Shown here in pieces: positions 8,110 through 16,215 of a stretch of 64,000 nt of DNA (positions are counted from its first letter, which is position 1; each line of letters begins with the position of its first letter). Made by a program: the position numbers and the translations under genes. The notes beneath the pieces were generated by a model. That model saw nothing but the letters and a program-made list of their open reading frames with translations. It had not been told where the DNA came from and did not search any database. Source of the stretch: Halovenus halobia (lineage in GTDB: Archaea > Halobacteriota > Halobacteria > Halobacteriales > Haloarculaceae); assembly GCF_051414135.1 (NCBI RefSeq), contig NZ_JBLKOA010000006.1:186001-250000 (forward strand). The letters run 5' to 3'.

Positions 8110-9102
8110 ATGGAATGGCGGTGTGAGTGGTGTGGGAAACCCCACGAAGCAGACGACCCGCCCTGTGACAACTGCGGGCACGGCAAATTCGAGCGTGCAG
8201 TGGTCCGCCAGGGTGCCAGCGGCGAGGCCGGGTCGACGACTGTCTGGGTCTGTACCGAGTGTGGTCGCGAGCACACGAAACACTCCCCGCCGTGCAGTCG
8301 CTGTAACAACGCCACGCTGGAGCGACAGGAGAAGACGATTAGCGACGAGGAACTCACCCAACGACCAGGTGAGGGCGGCGCACAACGTGGGACGATTCGG
8401 GAGACAACTACCGTCTGGACCTGTAGCCAGTGCGGCCGCGAACATGCCAGACACACCGCAACCTGCAACAACTGTGGCAACGCCGACCTCGAAGAGACGG
8501 AAAAGCGGATCAGCGAATCTGAAACGGCGATTCCGAGCTATCTGGACCTCGTAACACCGCAGTACGTCCTCGCCCTCGGTGCGGTGTTGTTGATTGCAGC
8601 CGTGGCAATTCTCGGCTTTGTCGGCGTCATCGACGTGCCCTTCATCAGCAACGGCGTCCCCGATGTCCAGAATGTTCCGGGAAGCGAAGACGAGACAGAA
8701 TCCGGTATCGCGCTGGCGGATGCCGAGAGTGAGTTTGTCGACCGACTCAACGAACAGCGTGAGAGCGAGAATGTTGAGGCACTCTCCAGACCAAACCGGG
8801 TCGACGAGATTGCAACCTTTTCGAATCAGCAACGCGTCAAGGCTGAACTCGCCGATGGCGGCGGCGTCAACGAACAACGGGTCAACGAGTTGCTGAGCGG
8901 TAGCTGCCAGCGCGCGTGGGGAATTCAGTCGTCTGCTCCTGTCGCGCCCGGCGACGACGCGAGTACCCTGGCAGACAAATTCGTCACCGACGGGCTGCTA
9001 ACTGACCCGCTCGTCACAGACTCAGCCGTCGATGTGATTGGTGTCGATATCCACGCTGCCGAGGGACGACTCTACTTGCAGGTTTTCCTCTGTGCGTCCT
9101 GA
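8110..9102 (+). CDS. Membrane protein with three zinc ribbons and an external domain
   Basis: 330 residues, not a known enzyme. Three evenly built zinc-ribbon units lie in the N-terminal part: Cys 5, 8, 19, 22; Cys 48, 51, 62, 65; Cys 105, 108, 119, 122. Each has the C-x2-C, about 10 residues, C-x2-C spacing, and the second and third are near copies (VWxCxxCGREHxxH). One transmembrane helix follows at about 151-174, then an acidic, probably extracellular domain of about 150 residues containing EFVDRLNEQRESENVE, which recalls the start of a CAP/SCP-type domain. Ribbons would face the cytoplasm. It starts 50 bp after the pab operon and may be co-transcribed. Confidence 0.8.
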   Translation: MEWRCEWCGKPHEADDPPCDNCGHGKFERAVVRQGASGEAGSTTVWVCTECGREHTKHSPPCSRCNNATLERQEKTISDEELTQRPGEGGAQRGTIRETTTVWTCSQCGREHARHTATCNNCGNADLEETEKRISESETAIPSYLDLVTPQYVLALGAVLLIAAVAILGFVGVIDVPFISNGVPDVQNVPGSEDETESGIALADAESEFVDRLNEQRESENVEALSRPNRVDEIATFSNQQRVKAELADGGGVNEQRVNELLSGSCQRAWGIQSSAPVAPGDDASTLADKFVTDGLLTDPLVTDSAVDVIGVDIHAAEGRLYLQVFLCAS

Positions 9103-9114
9103 AAATACGCTCGC

Positions 9115-9399
9115 TTAGGCTGCCGCCTCGTAGGCGTCGCGTAGCCCTTCGGACTTGCCGATAACTCGGTCGGCGCCGTCTTCGAGGGCGTCAAGTGCGT
9201 CCACGTCAGCCTCAGTTTTGATGGTCAGCACTGGCTCAGTCTGACCACCGGACTGTTCTGGGTTCACGTCGTAGGTTGCCGCCGTAACTCCCTCTGTCTC
9301 TAGCAGTGCACCCTTCAGGACGTTCATGAACGTGTGGTCCTCGCCGGCGATCTCGAGGGCGAGTTCCGTCTCCTCTTTGTCGATAACCCGAAGTTCCAT
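9115..9399 (-). CDS. rpoL: DNA-directed RNA polymerase subunit L (Rpo11)
   Basis: Small assembly subunit of archaeal RNA polymerase, pairing with subunit D. 94 residues, the normal size. The signature GEDHTFMNVLKGALL matches the conserved H-T-N-L-L segment of Rpb11/AC19/RpoL. I start at MELRVIDKEE (ATG at 9399); a longer reading adds ten residues with no match to the family. Convergent with the zinc-ribbon gene and divergent from the next one. Confidence 0.92.
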   Translation of the reverse strand: MELRVIDKEETELALEIAGEDHTFMNVLKGALLETEGVTAATYDVNPEQSGGQTEPVLTIKTEADVDALDALEDGADRVIGKSEGLRDAYEAAA

Positions 9400-9497
9400 A
9401 CTCTGATTAAGTCCGGTGACGCTTCTCAACCTTTCGACTCGGCCGTCTTCGCGGCCCTGGGATGAAGATTTTTCGAGTCCCAGTGTGAATGCGGGGT

Positions 9498-9740
9498 ATG
9501 GACCAACTGGACATCTCCGGTGGATTCGATGTCCACGAGTATCGTCACGGACTCAAACTCATCCGCGAAGACCGCGAGACGATGCAGTTGGCAAACCGCG
9601 ACGGCTTTGGCTGTCCGGCCTGTGGCAAGCCCTTCGAGCGACTCCTGATAAGCGAGGACCGGACACACAGTTTCGGCAACCCCGACACCCCCTTCTGTCT
9701 CGCTCGCACCGACGACCAACTGCTCGTGCTCACGCACTGA
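9498..9740 (+). CDS. Small conserved-looking protein with a CPAC zinc-knuckle motif
   Basis: 80 residues. It has one clear C-x2-C pair (GCPACGKPFERLL, near 39-48) and one later Cys (PFCLART), so a zinc site would need help from a His. No signal peptide or membrane helix. It lies 39 bp before trm5 on the same strand and probably shares its promoter. I recall similar small haloarchaeal proteins without a settled function; I do not assign one. Confidence 0.7.
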   Translation: MDQLDISGGFDVHEYRHGLKLIREDRETMQLANRDGFGCPACGKPFERLLISEDRTHSFGNPDTPFCLARTDDQLLVLTH

Positions 9741-9779
9741 AACGGCAGACTTACCGCGGGTCGCCTGCGACTGTCGTGT

Positions 9780-10763
9780 ATGACTGTGCCCTGTGTCCGG
9801 GTGTCCCGCGAGGATGGCGAGGCGACCAGACAGCGCCTCGCCGAGGCTGACCTCGTTGCGCAGGGGTACGAAATCGTCCACGAAGACGGCTCGCTGTACA
9901 TTCCGGTTCGAGACCCGGACGCGGTCCCCGAGGAATACACCGTCGTGGAACATGACGCCCCACGCCGAGAGACACAGACCACACCCGACGATCTGATCGA
10001 CTTTTCGGCTTCGTACGAACGTCTCGGCGAGGTTATCATCATCGACGAGGATGCCCCCGAGCGAGCGCGGGCACTCGCCGACGCGCTGGTCGACTCTGAC
10101 ATCCCGACGAAGACGGTGCTCAACCGTGCCTCGAAGATTCGTGGCGAGCAACGCGTTCGGGACTGGGAGGTGCTCGTCGGCGACGAGACCGAAGCGCTCC
10201 ACCGCGAGTACGGCTGTGAATTCGCACTCGACCTGGCTGCTGTCTACTTCTCGCCCAGACTGGCGACCGAACGCCATCGCGTCACCGAACAGGTTGCCGC
10301 GGGCGAGCAGGTCTTCGACATGTTCGCCGGCGTTGGTCCGTTCACGATTCCGATGGCCAAGCGCGGCGAACATGCTGTCGGCGTCGATATCAACGAGACA
10401 GCCATCGAGTATCTCCGGGCGAACGCTGGGCGCAACAGTGTCGCTGACCGCGTGACTGGAATTCACGGCGACGTGCGAGACACGACCGACAAGTACGCTG
10501 GCTGGGCAGACCGGCTGGTGATGAACTTGCCTCACTCTGCCAACGAGTTCGTCGACACTGCCGTTGCGCTCGCTGGCGAGGAATGCGTAATTCACTACTA
10601 CGATATCCAGCACGAGGACGACCTGTTCGGGCCGGGGGAACGGGCCATCCGCGAAGCGGCAACGCCGGAGTACGAGGTGACCGTCGAGAACCGCCACACG
10701 GTGCGGTCGTACGCGCCGCACGAGTACAACGTCGTGCTGGATGTGCGCCTCGCTCGGCGGTGA
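9780..10763 (+). CDS. trm5: tRNA (guanine37-N1)-methyltransferase, Trm5 type
   Basis: SAM-dependent methyltransferase that makes m1G37 next to the anticodon. 327 residues. The N-terminal part includes the Trm5 tRNA-binding region (KTVLNRASKIRGEQRVRDWEVL), then EFALDLAAVYFSPRLATER, the SAM-binding motif I (DMFAGVGPFTIPMAK) and the catalytic N-L-P-H loop (VMNLPHSANEF). The C-terminal strand ends in the usual EYNVVLDV. The relation to Taw2-type enzymes is close, but NLPH with a normal-length N-terminus favours Trm5. The next gene downstream is tRNA-Thr on the same strand. Confidence 0.9.
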   Translation: MTVPCVRVSREDGEATRQRLAEADLVAQGYEIVHEDGSLYIPVRDPDAVPEEYTVVEHDAPRRETQTTPDDLIDFSASYERLGEVIIIDEDAPERARALADALVDSDIPTKTVLNRASKIRGEQRVRDWEVLVGDETEALHREYGCEFALDLAAVYFSPRLATERHRVTEQVAAGEQVFDMFAGVGPFTIPMAKRGEHAVGVDINETAIEYLRANAGRNSVADRVTGIHGDVRDTTDKYAGWADRLVMNLPHSANEFVDTAVALAGEECVIHYYDIQHEDDLFGPGERAIREAATPEYEVTVENRHTVRSYAPHEYNVVLDVRLARR

Positions 10764-10830
10764 GCAGTCGGCTTTCGGCGGGCGGATTCGCAACGCTTAT
10801 TGGTCGTATCGATACTACATGAGTGTGCGC

Positions 10831-10904
10831 GCCGGTGTAGCTCAGACTGGCAGAGCGATTCCTTCGTAAGGAATAGGCCAAGGGTTCAAATCCCTTCACC
10901 GGCT
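10831..10904 (+). tRNA. tRNA-Thr (anticodon CGT)
   Basis: Seven-base acceptor stem GCCGGTG / CACCGGC, anticodon stem ATTCC / GGAAT around the loop TTCGTAA, and T-arm AAGGG-TTCAAAT-CCCTT. The anticodon CGT reads ACG. The discriminator base is T at 10904, and CCA is not encoded. A likely promoter (GCTTATTGG) starts near 10794. Confidence 0.95.
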
Positions 10905-11152
10905 CTTCTCGCCGAGCGCTTGCGAGGCGTGAGAGCCATCCGGAGGGATTTGAACGAGAGCACGAGGGAGCGAAGCGACCGAAGTGGGCGTAGTTCACAA
11001 TCCCTTCACCGGCTTGGTTCTGCGACGAGTGTACACGAGGAGCTTCGCTCCGACCGTGGTTCACATCCCGCGCGTGGTCGGTCTTCGAGCACTCGTCTCA
11101 ACTCATCGCTTCGTGGTGACAACTTTTGACCCACCCGGTGTATACTGCGGGT
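10905..11152 (+). repeat. tRNA-Thr tail region with displaced copies of the tRNA 3' end
   Basis: No gene seen. An 11-bp inverted copy of the T-arm is at 10945-10955 (GGGATTTGAAC). A direct copy of the last 21 bases of the tRNA, with one inserted base, is at 10993-11014. A weaker copy (GTTCACATCCCGCG) lies near 11062-11075. Such copies are the usual trace left by integration at the 3' end of a tRNA gene; no integrase gene is present. Confidence 0.7.
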
Positions 11153-11317
11153 ATGCACTACAGGAGAGTCCTTGGAATCGGCCTGACAGCGGCCGGAATC
11201 CTCGGCTATTTCGTCGGTGTCTACGCGGCCTATCCCGGCCGTGCGTTCTCGTTGACGCTGACGATGGTCGGCATCACGCTGGCGTTCACGACGCCGGCCA
11301 CGGAGGCTGAACTATGA
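11153..11317 (+). CDS. Two-helix small membrane protein encoded with corA
   Basis: 54 residues with two hydrophobic stretches (about 8-25 and 33-48) separated by AYPGRA. Its TGA overlaps the corA ATG (ATGA at 11314-11317), so the two are translationally coupled. The coupling suggests a role connected with the transporter or its membrane insertion, but there is no direct evidence. The ATG at 11153 is preferred over an upstream in-frame start because it lies directly at the hydrophobic protein start MHYRRVLG. Confidence 0.7.
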   Translation: MHYRRVLGIGLTAAGILGYFVGVYAAYPGRAFSLTLTMVGITLAFTTPATEAEL

Positions 11318-12300
11318 GCCTCGACGTGATGGTCTACACACCCGAGACCGTCGAACAGTACGACGATATCGCGACGGCGATTGCCGCGCCAGGGGAGACG
11401 TGGATCCACGTTGAAAACGCCGACGAGACGAACATCGCCACCATACAGTCGGAGTTCGACATTCACCAACTCGCTATCGAGGACGTACTGGACGAGCAGA
11501 ATCGCCCGAAAACCGAGGAGTACGAAACACACACGTTCGTGTTGATGAAGACGACGCGGCTGAGCCAGCGCGAAGCCGTCGCCTTCCACAAGGAAGTCCG
11601 GACCACCTCGGTCGGTTTTTTCATCGGGGACGACTGGCTCGTCACGCTCTCGACGGGTGACCTCGAAAACGTGGAACCGACCGGTCCGGCCTGGACCCGC
11701 CACAGCGACCGGGTCGCCGCCCGCGGCGCGGACTTTCTGGCCTACCGGATCATGGACGCTATCGTCGACGAGTATTTCGATATTCTCGATGAAATCGAAG
11801 ACGATATCGAACTCGCCGAGGAGCGCATCCTCTCTGAACCGGACCCGCGGATGATCGAAGACCTGAACAACATCCGCCGAGACCTGCTTGCCTTCCGAAA
11901 GGTTGCGTGGCCGGCGCGGGAGGCCATCTCCTCGCTCTCTCGTGGCGACATTCCGCAGGTCGACGACAGCAACGAGAAGTACTTTCGAGATGTCTACGAC
12001 CACCTCGTGCAGGTTGTCGACCTGATCGAAACCTACCGTGACCTCACAGGTGGCTCGCGGGATATCTATATCAACACCGTCTCCCAGTCGACCAACGACG
12101 TGATGAAAACCCTGACTGTCGTTGCGACAATCTTCATCCCGCTTACCTTCGTCGCCGGCATCTACGGGATGAATTTCTCTGGGACGGCCCTTGCCATGCC
12201 GGAACTGTCCTGGACCTACGGCTATCCGGCGGCCATGCTCGGCATGACGCTCATCGCAGTGGTGATGCTCGGCCACTTCCGCCGGCAGGAGTGGCTGTGA
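11314..12300 (+). CDS. corA: CorA-family magnesium/cobalt transporter
   Basis: Divalent cation channel of 328 residues. A large soluble N-terminal domain rich in acidic helices (IVDEYFDILDEIEDDIELAEERI) is followed by two C-terminal transmembrane helices. The first helix ends in the selectivity motif YGMNF, with the short acidic-aromatic loop after it (MPELSWTYGYP). The C-terminus is basic (HFRRQEWL), as in CorA. Normal size for archaeal members. Confidence 0.93.
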   Translation: MSLDVMVYTPETVEQYDDIATAIAAPGETWIHVENADETNIATIQSEFDIHQLAIEDVLDEQNRPKTEEYETHTFVLMKTTRLSQREAVAFHKEVRTTSVGFFIGDDWLVTLSTGDLENVEPTGPAWTRHSDRVAARGADFLAYRIMDAIVDEYFDILDEIEDDIELAEERILSEPDPRMIEDLNNIRRDLLAFRKVAWPAREAISSLSRGDIPQVDDSNEKYFRDVYDHLVQVVDLIETYRDLTGGSRDIYINTVSQSTNDVMKTLTVVATIFIPLTFVAGIYGMNFSGTALAMPELSWTYGYPAAMLGMTLIAVVMLGHFRRQEWL

Positions 12301-12310
12301 GTCGCCTCCA

Positions 12311-13060
12311 CTAGAACCGCTCGAAGATATCCTGACGGTTGAGGTCGAGTTCGCTCACCGCCGCCGGTGGCTCTTGGGCAGCGACGTAGCTGATTGCCTC
12401 CGCCACATCCTCGGCGTCCAGCGTCGACTCCTCGTCGAGCACCACGTCGTTCGTCTGTTCACGGAACTGCGAGCCAAACGGTGTCGTCACGCCGGAGGGG
12501 TTGACTAGACTCACGCCGACGCCGTCGGGGCCGAGACGGCCAGCCATGCTGGCGGCGAACCCGCGCAGCCACCACTTCGAGGCGGCGTAAATCGGTGTCG
12601 ACGGGCTTGGATACTTCCCTTTGAAACTGCCAACGTAGACCAGTGCGCCGCCGCCGTCGCGCAACAGGGGTGCCGCCGCGCGCGTGGTGTAGTATGAACC
12701 GTGGACGTTCGTCTCTGTGACCTGCTCGAACTGCTCGATTGGCAACTCCGACAACGGTACGTTGGACTGCTCGCCGGTGCCGGCGTTAGCAACCACCACA
12801 TCAAGTTGCCCAAAGCGGTCCGCTATCGCCTCGACTAGCGCGTCGACGGCGTCGGGGTCGGTGATGTCTGTCGGCACCGAAAGCGCCTCGCTGCCGCGCT
12901 CGCGACAGTCGGCGGCGACCGCAGACAGGCGGTCCTCACTACGGGCACACAGCACAACGTCGGCCCCGGAGTCGGCAAATTGCCGGGCAGTGGCGGCGCC
13001 GATTCCAGAACTCCCACCGGTCACTAACACGACCGACTCGGAGAACTGCTCGCGCGTCAT
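12311..13060 (-). CDS. Short-chain dehydrogenase/reductase
   Basis: NAD(P)-dependent oxidoreductase of 249 residues with a Rossmann fold. The nucleotide motif is TGGSSGIG near the N-terminus, NAG follows near residue 90, and the catalytic pair is Tyr-x3-Lys in YAASKWW. The substrate is unknown. The ATG at 13060 is one base after the stop of the upstream isochorismatase-like gene, so the two are almost certainly one operon. It converges on corA with a 10-bp gap. Confidence 0.88.
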   Translation of the reverse strand: MTREQFSESVVLVTGGSSGIGAATARQFADSGADVVLCARSEDRLSAVAADCRERGSEALSVPTDITDPDAVDALVEAIADRFGQLDVVVANAGTGEQSNVPLSELPIEQFEQVTETNVHGSYYTTRAAAPLLRDGGGALVYVGSFKGKYPSPSTPIYAASKWWLRGFAASMAGRLGPDGVGVSLVNPSGVTTPFGSQFREQTNDVVLDEESTLDAEDVAEAISYVAAQEPPAAVSELDLNRQDIFERF

Positions 13061-13061
13061 C

Positions 13062-13610
13062 TTAGAGTTGGTCGACGACCGCGTCGGTTCCGACGACATC
13101 CGAGAAGACGAGATCCTGAATCGTCGCGATAGTCTCGGTAATCTCCTCGGGTTTGTACCCCTCCAGCGGGAACGCTGCTGTCGCGTCCTCGACGTACTTC
13201 GTTTCGTACCCTCGCGCCGCGGCGTCTCGCGCAGTTGTATCGACGCAGATGAACGACAGCAGCCCGGTACAGACCACTGTCTCGATGCCGTTGCGCTGGA
13301 GGATATCTGACAGTCGCGTGTTGGGGAAGCAACTCGGTGTGGTCTTTGTAATGAGGTGCTCGTCTTCTGCTATCTCTACGTCGTCGATAATCTCGATGTA
13401 CTCCGACCCCCAGCCAAAGACGGCCGCGTCCCGGCCCCGGGAGACGTGCCGGGCGTGGATGACGGTCGCCTCAGTCTCCCGGGCAGCGTCGAGTATCTGC
13501 TGGCACTGCTCACGCACGCGGTCACTGTCGGGCACGTACCACGGTCGGTCGTCCTCGAAATACTCTCGCTGCAAGTCGATGACAATGATGGCTGTCGTCT
13601 CCGGCTCCAT
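13062..13610 (-). CDS. Isochorismatase-like cysteine hydrolase
   Basis: 182 residues with the alpha/beta hydrolase-like fold of nicotinamidase and isochorismatase. The catalytic triad is visible: Asp12 (VIDLQREYF), Lys89 (ITKTTPSCF) and Cys122 (SFICVDTT). The natural substrate could be isochorismate, nicotinamide, N-carbamoyl compounds or similar; sequence alone does not decide. First gene of a two-gene operon with an SDR enzyme. The 146-bp gap upstream separates it from a divergent Tat-exported protein. Confidence 0.88.
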   Translation of the reverse strand: MEPETTAIIVIDLQREYFEDDRPWYVPDSDRVREQCQQILDAARETEATVIHARHVSRGRDAAVFGWGSEYIEIIDDVEIAEDEHLITKTTPSCFPNTRLSDILQRNGIETVVCTGLLSFICVDTTARDAAARGYETKYVEDATAAFPLEGYKPEEITETIATIQDLVFSDVVGTDAVVDQL

Positions 13611-13756
13611 GCACCCACTCTCGGCGTCGCTGGTGATAATACTCCGTATTTCCGGCCTTCCTCGCCGTTACCAGTCACTCACTCGCCGGTTTCTGCGATG
13701 TCCTAGTTATGTTTTACCATCACACGATTTTTACTTGCTGGCCCCGACTCACTAGT

Positions 13757-15115
13757 ATGGACTGGGACCGACGGCACGTACTGGGCCTGCTTGCCACGAG
13801 TGCCACAGTGGGTCTGTCTAGCCGTCTCCAGAGTAGCGACGGCAGCGACCTCGTTTTCGGCCAGTCTGGCGACGCAGTCACGCACTCGGCGCAGTTTCTC
13901 AGTGCCACCGACCCACCCGATGTCACCGAAGAACTCCTCTCTCGGCTCCCGGACTCACAAGCGGCGCGACTCACCGCCAGCGACAGCCACAGCGTCGACG
14001 AGTTCGGCCACTCGGTCGCCCTGTCGGAGACCGGATCGACCGCCCTCGTTGGCGCGCCAGCCGCTGCGGGTGGGACTGTCGAACTATTTGTCAGGCGACG
14101 GTTGGTCTGGCAACGACAGGCACGACTGCTCCCGGACGACGGCCGCCGTGGAGACCAGTTTGGCTGGTCAGTCGCGCTGTCTGGAGACGGCACGACAGCC
14201 CTCGTCGGTGCCCCGAACAACGACACAGTTCACGGCGACTTCGCTGGCGCCGTGTACGTCTTCACCCGTTCGCAGTTTGACCGCCCCCGCGACAGTGACT
14301 GGCAACAGCGAGCGAAACTCGTCTCTGAAGACGGTGCTCCCGGTGACGCATTTGGTACCTCGGTGGCGCTTGCCGCAGACGGTACGATTGCTCTCGTGGG
14401 TACGAACGGCGAGGATGCACGCACAGGATACGTCTTTTCTGGTCGCGGCGACCTCTGGCGACAGCACGGGACGCTCACAGCACCGGACGACCAGCCCCCA
14501 CGGTTCGGTCGCTCGGTCGCGCTGACCGCTGATGGGTCGACCGCTCTCCTCAGCGCCTGCGGCGAAGCGCTCGGATACGTTTTCACCCGGACCGGTCGTC
14601 GCTGGCGACCAACGGCCACACTCACCGCCGATGTCGAAGACAGGACAGACGCAGACCGGCCGGTCGCACTCGCCGCCGATGGCTCGCTAGCCGTTATCGG
14701 GACTCCCCAGGCTAGCTCAAGCGGCGCGGTGAGCCGCGGTGCTGCGTACATCTTCGAACACGGCCACGATGGTTGGACCCGACATGGTCCTCTGGTCCTC
14801 CCTGACGCTGACAGCCTGGACCGCCTGGGCGAGTCGGTGGCTGTCGGGGCGAACGGACTGGTTGTGCTCGTTGGAGCTTCTGGCGAAGCCGAACCTCACG
14901 GCACGAAAGCTGGCGCAGTCTACGCCTTCCTCCGCCGTCGTGACGGGTGGAGTCAACAGCGGAAACTCGTGGCCGACGACGGGGGTAGTCTGGACCGCTT
15001 CTCACTGGTTGCACTGTCTAGAGATGGCTCGACTGCCCTCGTCGGCGCTCCGAATGCAAATCCAACTGGCCTTCGCCGCCGTGGTGCAGCCTACGTCTTC
15101 GGCCCGAGTTCGTGA
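13757..15115 (+). CDS. Tat-exported FG-GAP beta-propeller protein
   Basis: 452 residues. The N-terminus has a twin-arginine signal (DRRHVLGLLATSATVGL), and then a series of about seven repeats of roughly 50 residues built on F-G-x-S-V-A-L-x-x-D-G-x-T-A-L-V-G-A-P, each ending in an AxYVF strand. This is the integrin-alpha type FG-GAP propeller; the acidic loops (about D-x-D-G) may bind calcium. It probably sits outside the cell, perhaps in adhesion, but no anchor motif is seen. The ATG at 13757 gives the signal peptide its normal short n-region. Confidence 0.85.
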   Translation: MDWDRRHVLGLLATSATVGLSSRLQSSDGSDLVFGQSGDAVTHSAQFLSATDPPDVTEELLSRLPDSQAARLTASDSHSVDEFGHSVALSETGSTALVGAPAAAGGTVELFVRRRLVWQRQARLLPDDGRRGDQFGWSVALSGDGTTALVGAPNNDTVHGDFAGAVYVFTRSQFDRPRDSDWQQRAKLVSEDGAPGDAFGTSVALAADGTIALVGTNGEDARTGYVFSGRGDLWRQHGTLTAPDDQPPRFGRSVALTADGSTALLSACGEALGYVFTRTGRRWRPTATLTADVEDRTDADRPVALAADGSLAVIGTPQASSSGAVSRGAAYIFEHGHDGWTRHGPLVLPDADSLDRLGESVAVGANGLVVLVGASGEAEPHGTKAGAVYAFLRRRDGWSQQRKLVADDGGSLDRFSLVALSRDGSTALVGAPNANPTGLRRRGAAYVFGPSS

Positions 15116-15188
15116 CTCGCGTCGTCGCGTGTCTCCCGGTTTCCCCTAGTGTTTATTTTGACTCACCGACAACCAGAGAGATGGCCGT

Positions 15189-15554
15189 ATGAACGACTCC
15201 CAATCCGGGACTGTCAAGCGCCGTCCGGAGTTAATACGCTACGCCGAATCCCTCGCTATTGCTGCCGCGTTCATGCACGCCGGCCAGGATCTCATGCGCG
15301 GCGAACCGGCGGAACTTGGCATCCCGCCCTGGCTCTTTGCCGGTGGCTTCTTCGGCTATGCAGTTTTGCTCGCGGCGACCCGTGACCGGCCGTCACTGCG
15401 TGCACTCCTTGCAGGTGGGGTCCCGCTTGCGATTGGCGTGTTCCACATTATTCAGCCACACTCTGGGGGCTTTTTCATGCCAGTCACCTACGCGACGATA
15501 CTCTTCGGCAGCGCAACGCTACTGGTGCATCTTTCACGGTATCGACACGCCTGA
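15189..15554 (+). CDS. Small polytopic membrane protein
   Basis: 121 residues with about four hydrophobic segments (around 20-35, 45-62, 68-85 and 93-112) after a polar N-terminus. No enzyme motif. A TATA-like stretch (TTTATTTT) starts near 15153, about 35 bp upstream. The last base-paired gene before the tRNA-Met island; downstream sequence to 15,690 shows no gene. Confidence 0.7.
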   Translation: MNDSQSGTVKRRPELIRYAESLAIAAAFMHAGQDLMRGEPAELGIPPWLFAGGFFGYAVLLAATRDRPSLRALLAGGVPLAIGVFHIIQPHSGGFFMPVTYATILFGSATLLVHLSRYRHA

Positions 15555-15695
15555 ACGCTGTTTCAGACTCCCTCCGAAACTGAGTCTCCGTGGGACAGGC
15601 GACGAAGACTCTCTCTCGATTTCTGCTGCGGCTGACTGTAACAGGTCTTCCCGGAATCGTGTTTACAGAACGGAGCCGCCCGGGATTTCACGGCG

Positions 15696-15830
15696 TCACC
15701 ACTCCCTGTCGGTCGTGGTTCCGTGGAAAATGCCTGGGGAGGGCTCCGAACCACGGAAAGACTCGGCGTGCTTGATTTCGATATCATTGTCACCGAGTGG
15801 GATGGTCTTGATTTCGGTCTTCTCAGGCAT
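15696..15830 (-). CDS. Small protein of 44 residues crossing the displaced tRNA-Met 3' copy
   Basis: Begins MPEKTEIKTIPLGDNDIEIK, which reads like a real protein start, and has a TATA-like box on this strand (TTTTTAAAAG, about 15,855-15,864) at the distance expected for a leaderless mRNA. The second half is encoded by the copy of the tRNA-Met 3' end at 15,731-15,752 and sequence beyond it, so it is probably a gene whose 3' end was replaced when the element integrated. Function unknown. Confidence 0.4.
   Translation of the reverse strand: MPEKTEIKTIPLGDNDIEIKHAESFRGSEPSPGIFHGTTTDREW
15731..15752 (-). repeat. Displaced copy of the tRNA-Met 3' end (possible att site)
   Basis: Direct repeat of 17,339-17,360 (the tRNA-Met acceptor and T-arm) with 21 of 22 bases identical; the only difference is C to T at 15,735. 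Together the two copies bracket about 1.6 kb of lower-G+C sequence. This is the classic layout of an element integrated at a tRNA gene; no recombinase gene remains between the copies. Confidence 0.7.
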
Positions 15831-15945
15831 ACATTTGGGTTGAGGACCGTGATCTTTTAAAAAGGTGCTGTATTTCCGACCTCGATATTGCCCGTGAAAT
15901 TTTGTCATAACTTTATTCTTGATGGATACGTAGAGTCAACTATAC

Positions 15946-16215
15946 ATGAGTGCCTATGTCGCCGATGAGATTACGGCTCTCGCTCACGCGGAAGAGGGGC
16001 CTGAGAGTGTCAACCTCCTCATTGGCGTACGAGAAGGGCACCTCACAGAAGTACAACACCAGGCGAGGAAGTTTGGCGCGACAGATGTCGAAGAGCTCCC
16101 ATTTAGTAGCCTCCATGCCTCCGTCCCCAGATCAAGCATAGTTGAAATTTGTGGGCTTGACGGAATTGAAAGTGTTGAGCTTGATGAAGGAATGGAGATT
16201 CTTGAGGGAAACTAA
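15946..16215 (+). CDS. Propeptide-like N-terminal reading frame of a split subtilisin-like protease
   Basis: 89 residues. The pattern VNLLIGVREG...VEELPFSSLHASVP...IVEICGLDGIESVELDE resembles the I9-type propeptide or inhibitor of subtilases, a small beta-alpha-beta fold ending where the strand meets the protease. The frame ends in TAA at 16,213-16,215, directly after the heptamer G-GGA-AAC. A -1 slip there joins it to the protease frame. A TATA-like TTTATT near 15,911 precedes the ATG by about 33 bp. G+C is about 47-50% in sampled stretches here and in the next frame, far below the neighbours. Confidence 0.65.
   Translation: MSAYVADEITALAHAEEGPESVNLLIGVREGHLTEVQHQARKFGATDVEELPFSSLHASVPRSSIVEICGLDGIESVELDEGMEILEGN
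16206..16212 (+). promoter_or_regulatory. Candidate -1 ribosomal frameshift heptamer G-GGA-AAC
   Basis: GGGAAAC read in zero frame as G GGA AAC, followed at once by TAA, fits the X-XXY-YYZ rule for -1 slippage. The same heptamer is used at the gag-pro junction of Mason-Pfizer-type retroviruses. The -1 frame it opens is exactly the protease frame. A stimulatory structure is weak: only a 4-bp CGTC/GACG pairing (16,216-16,219 with 16,230-16,233) lies nearby. Confidence 0.5.
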
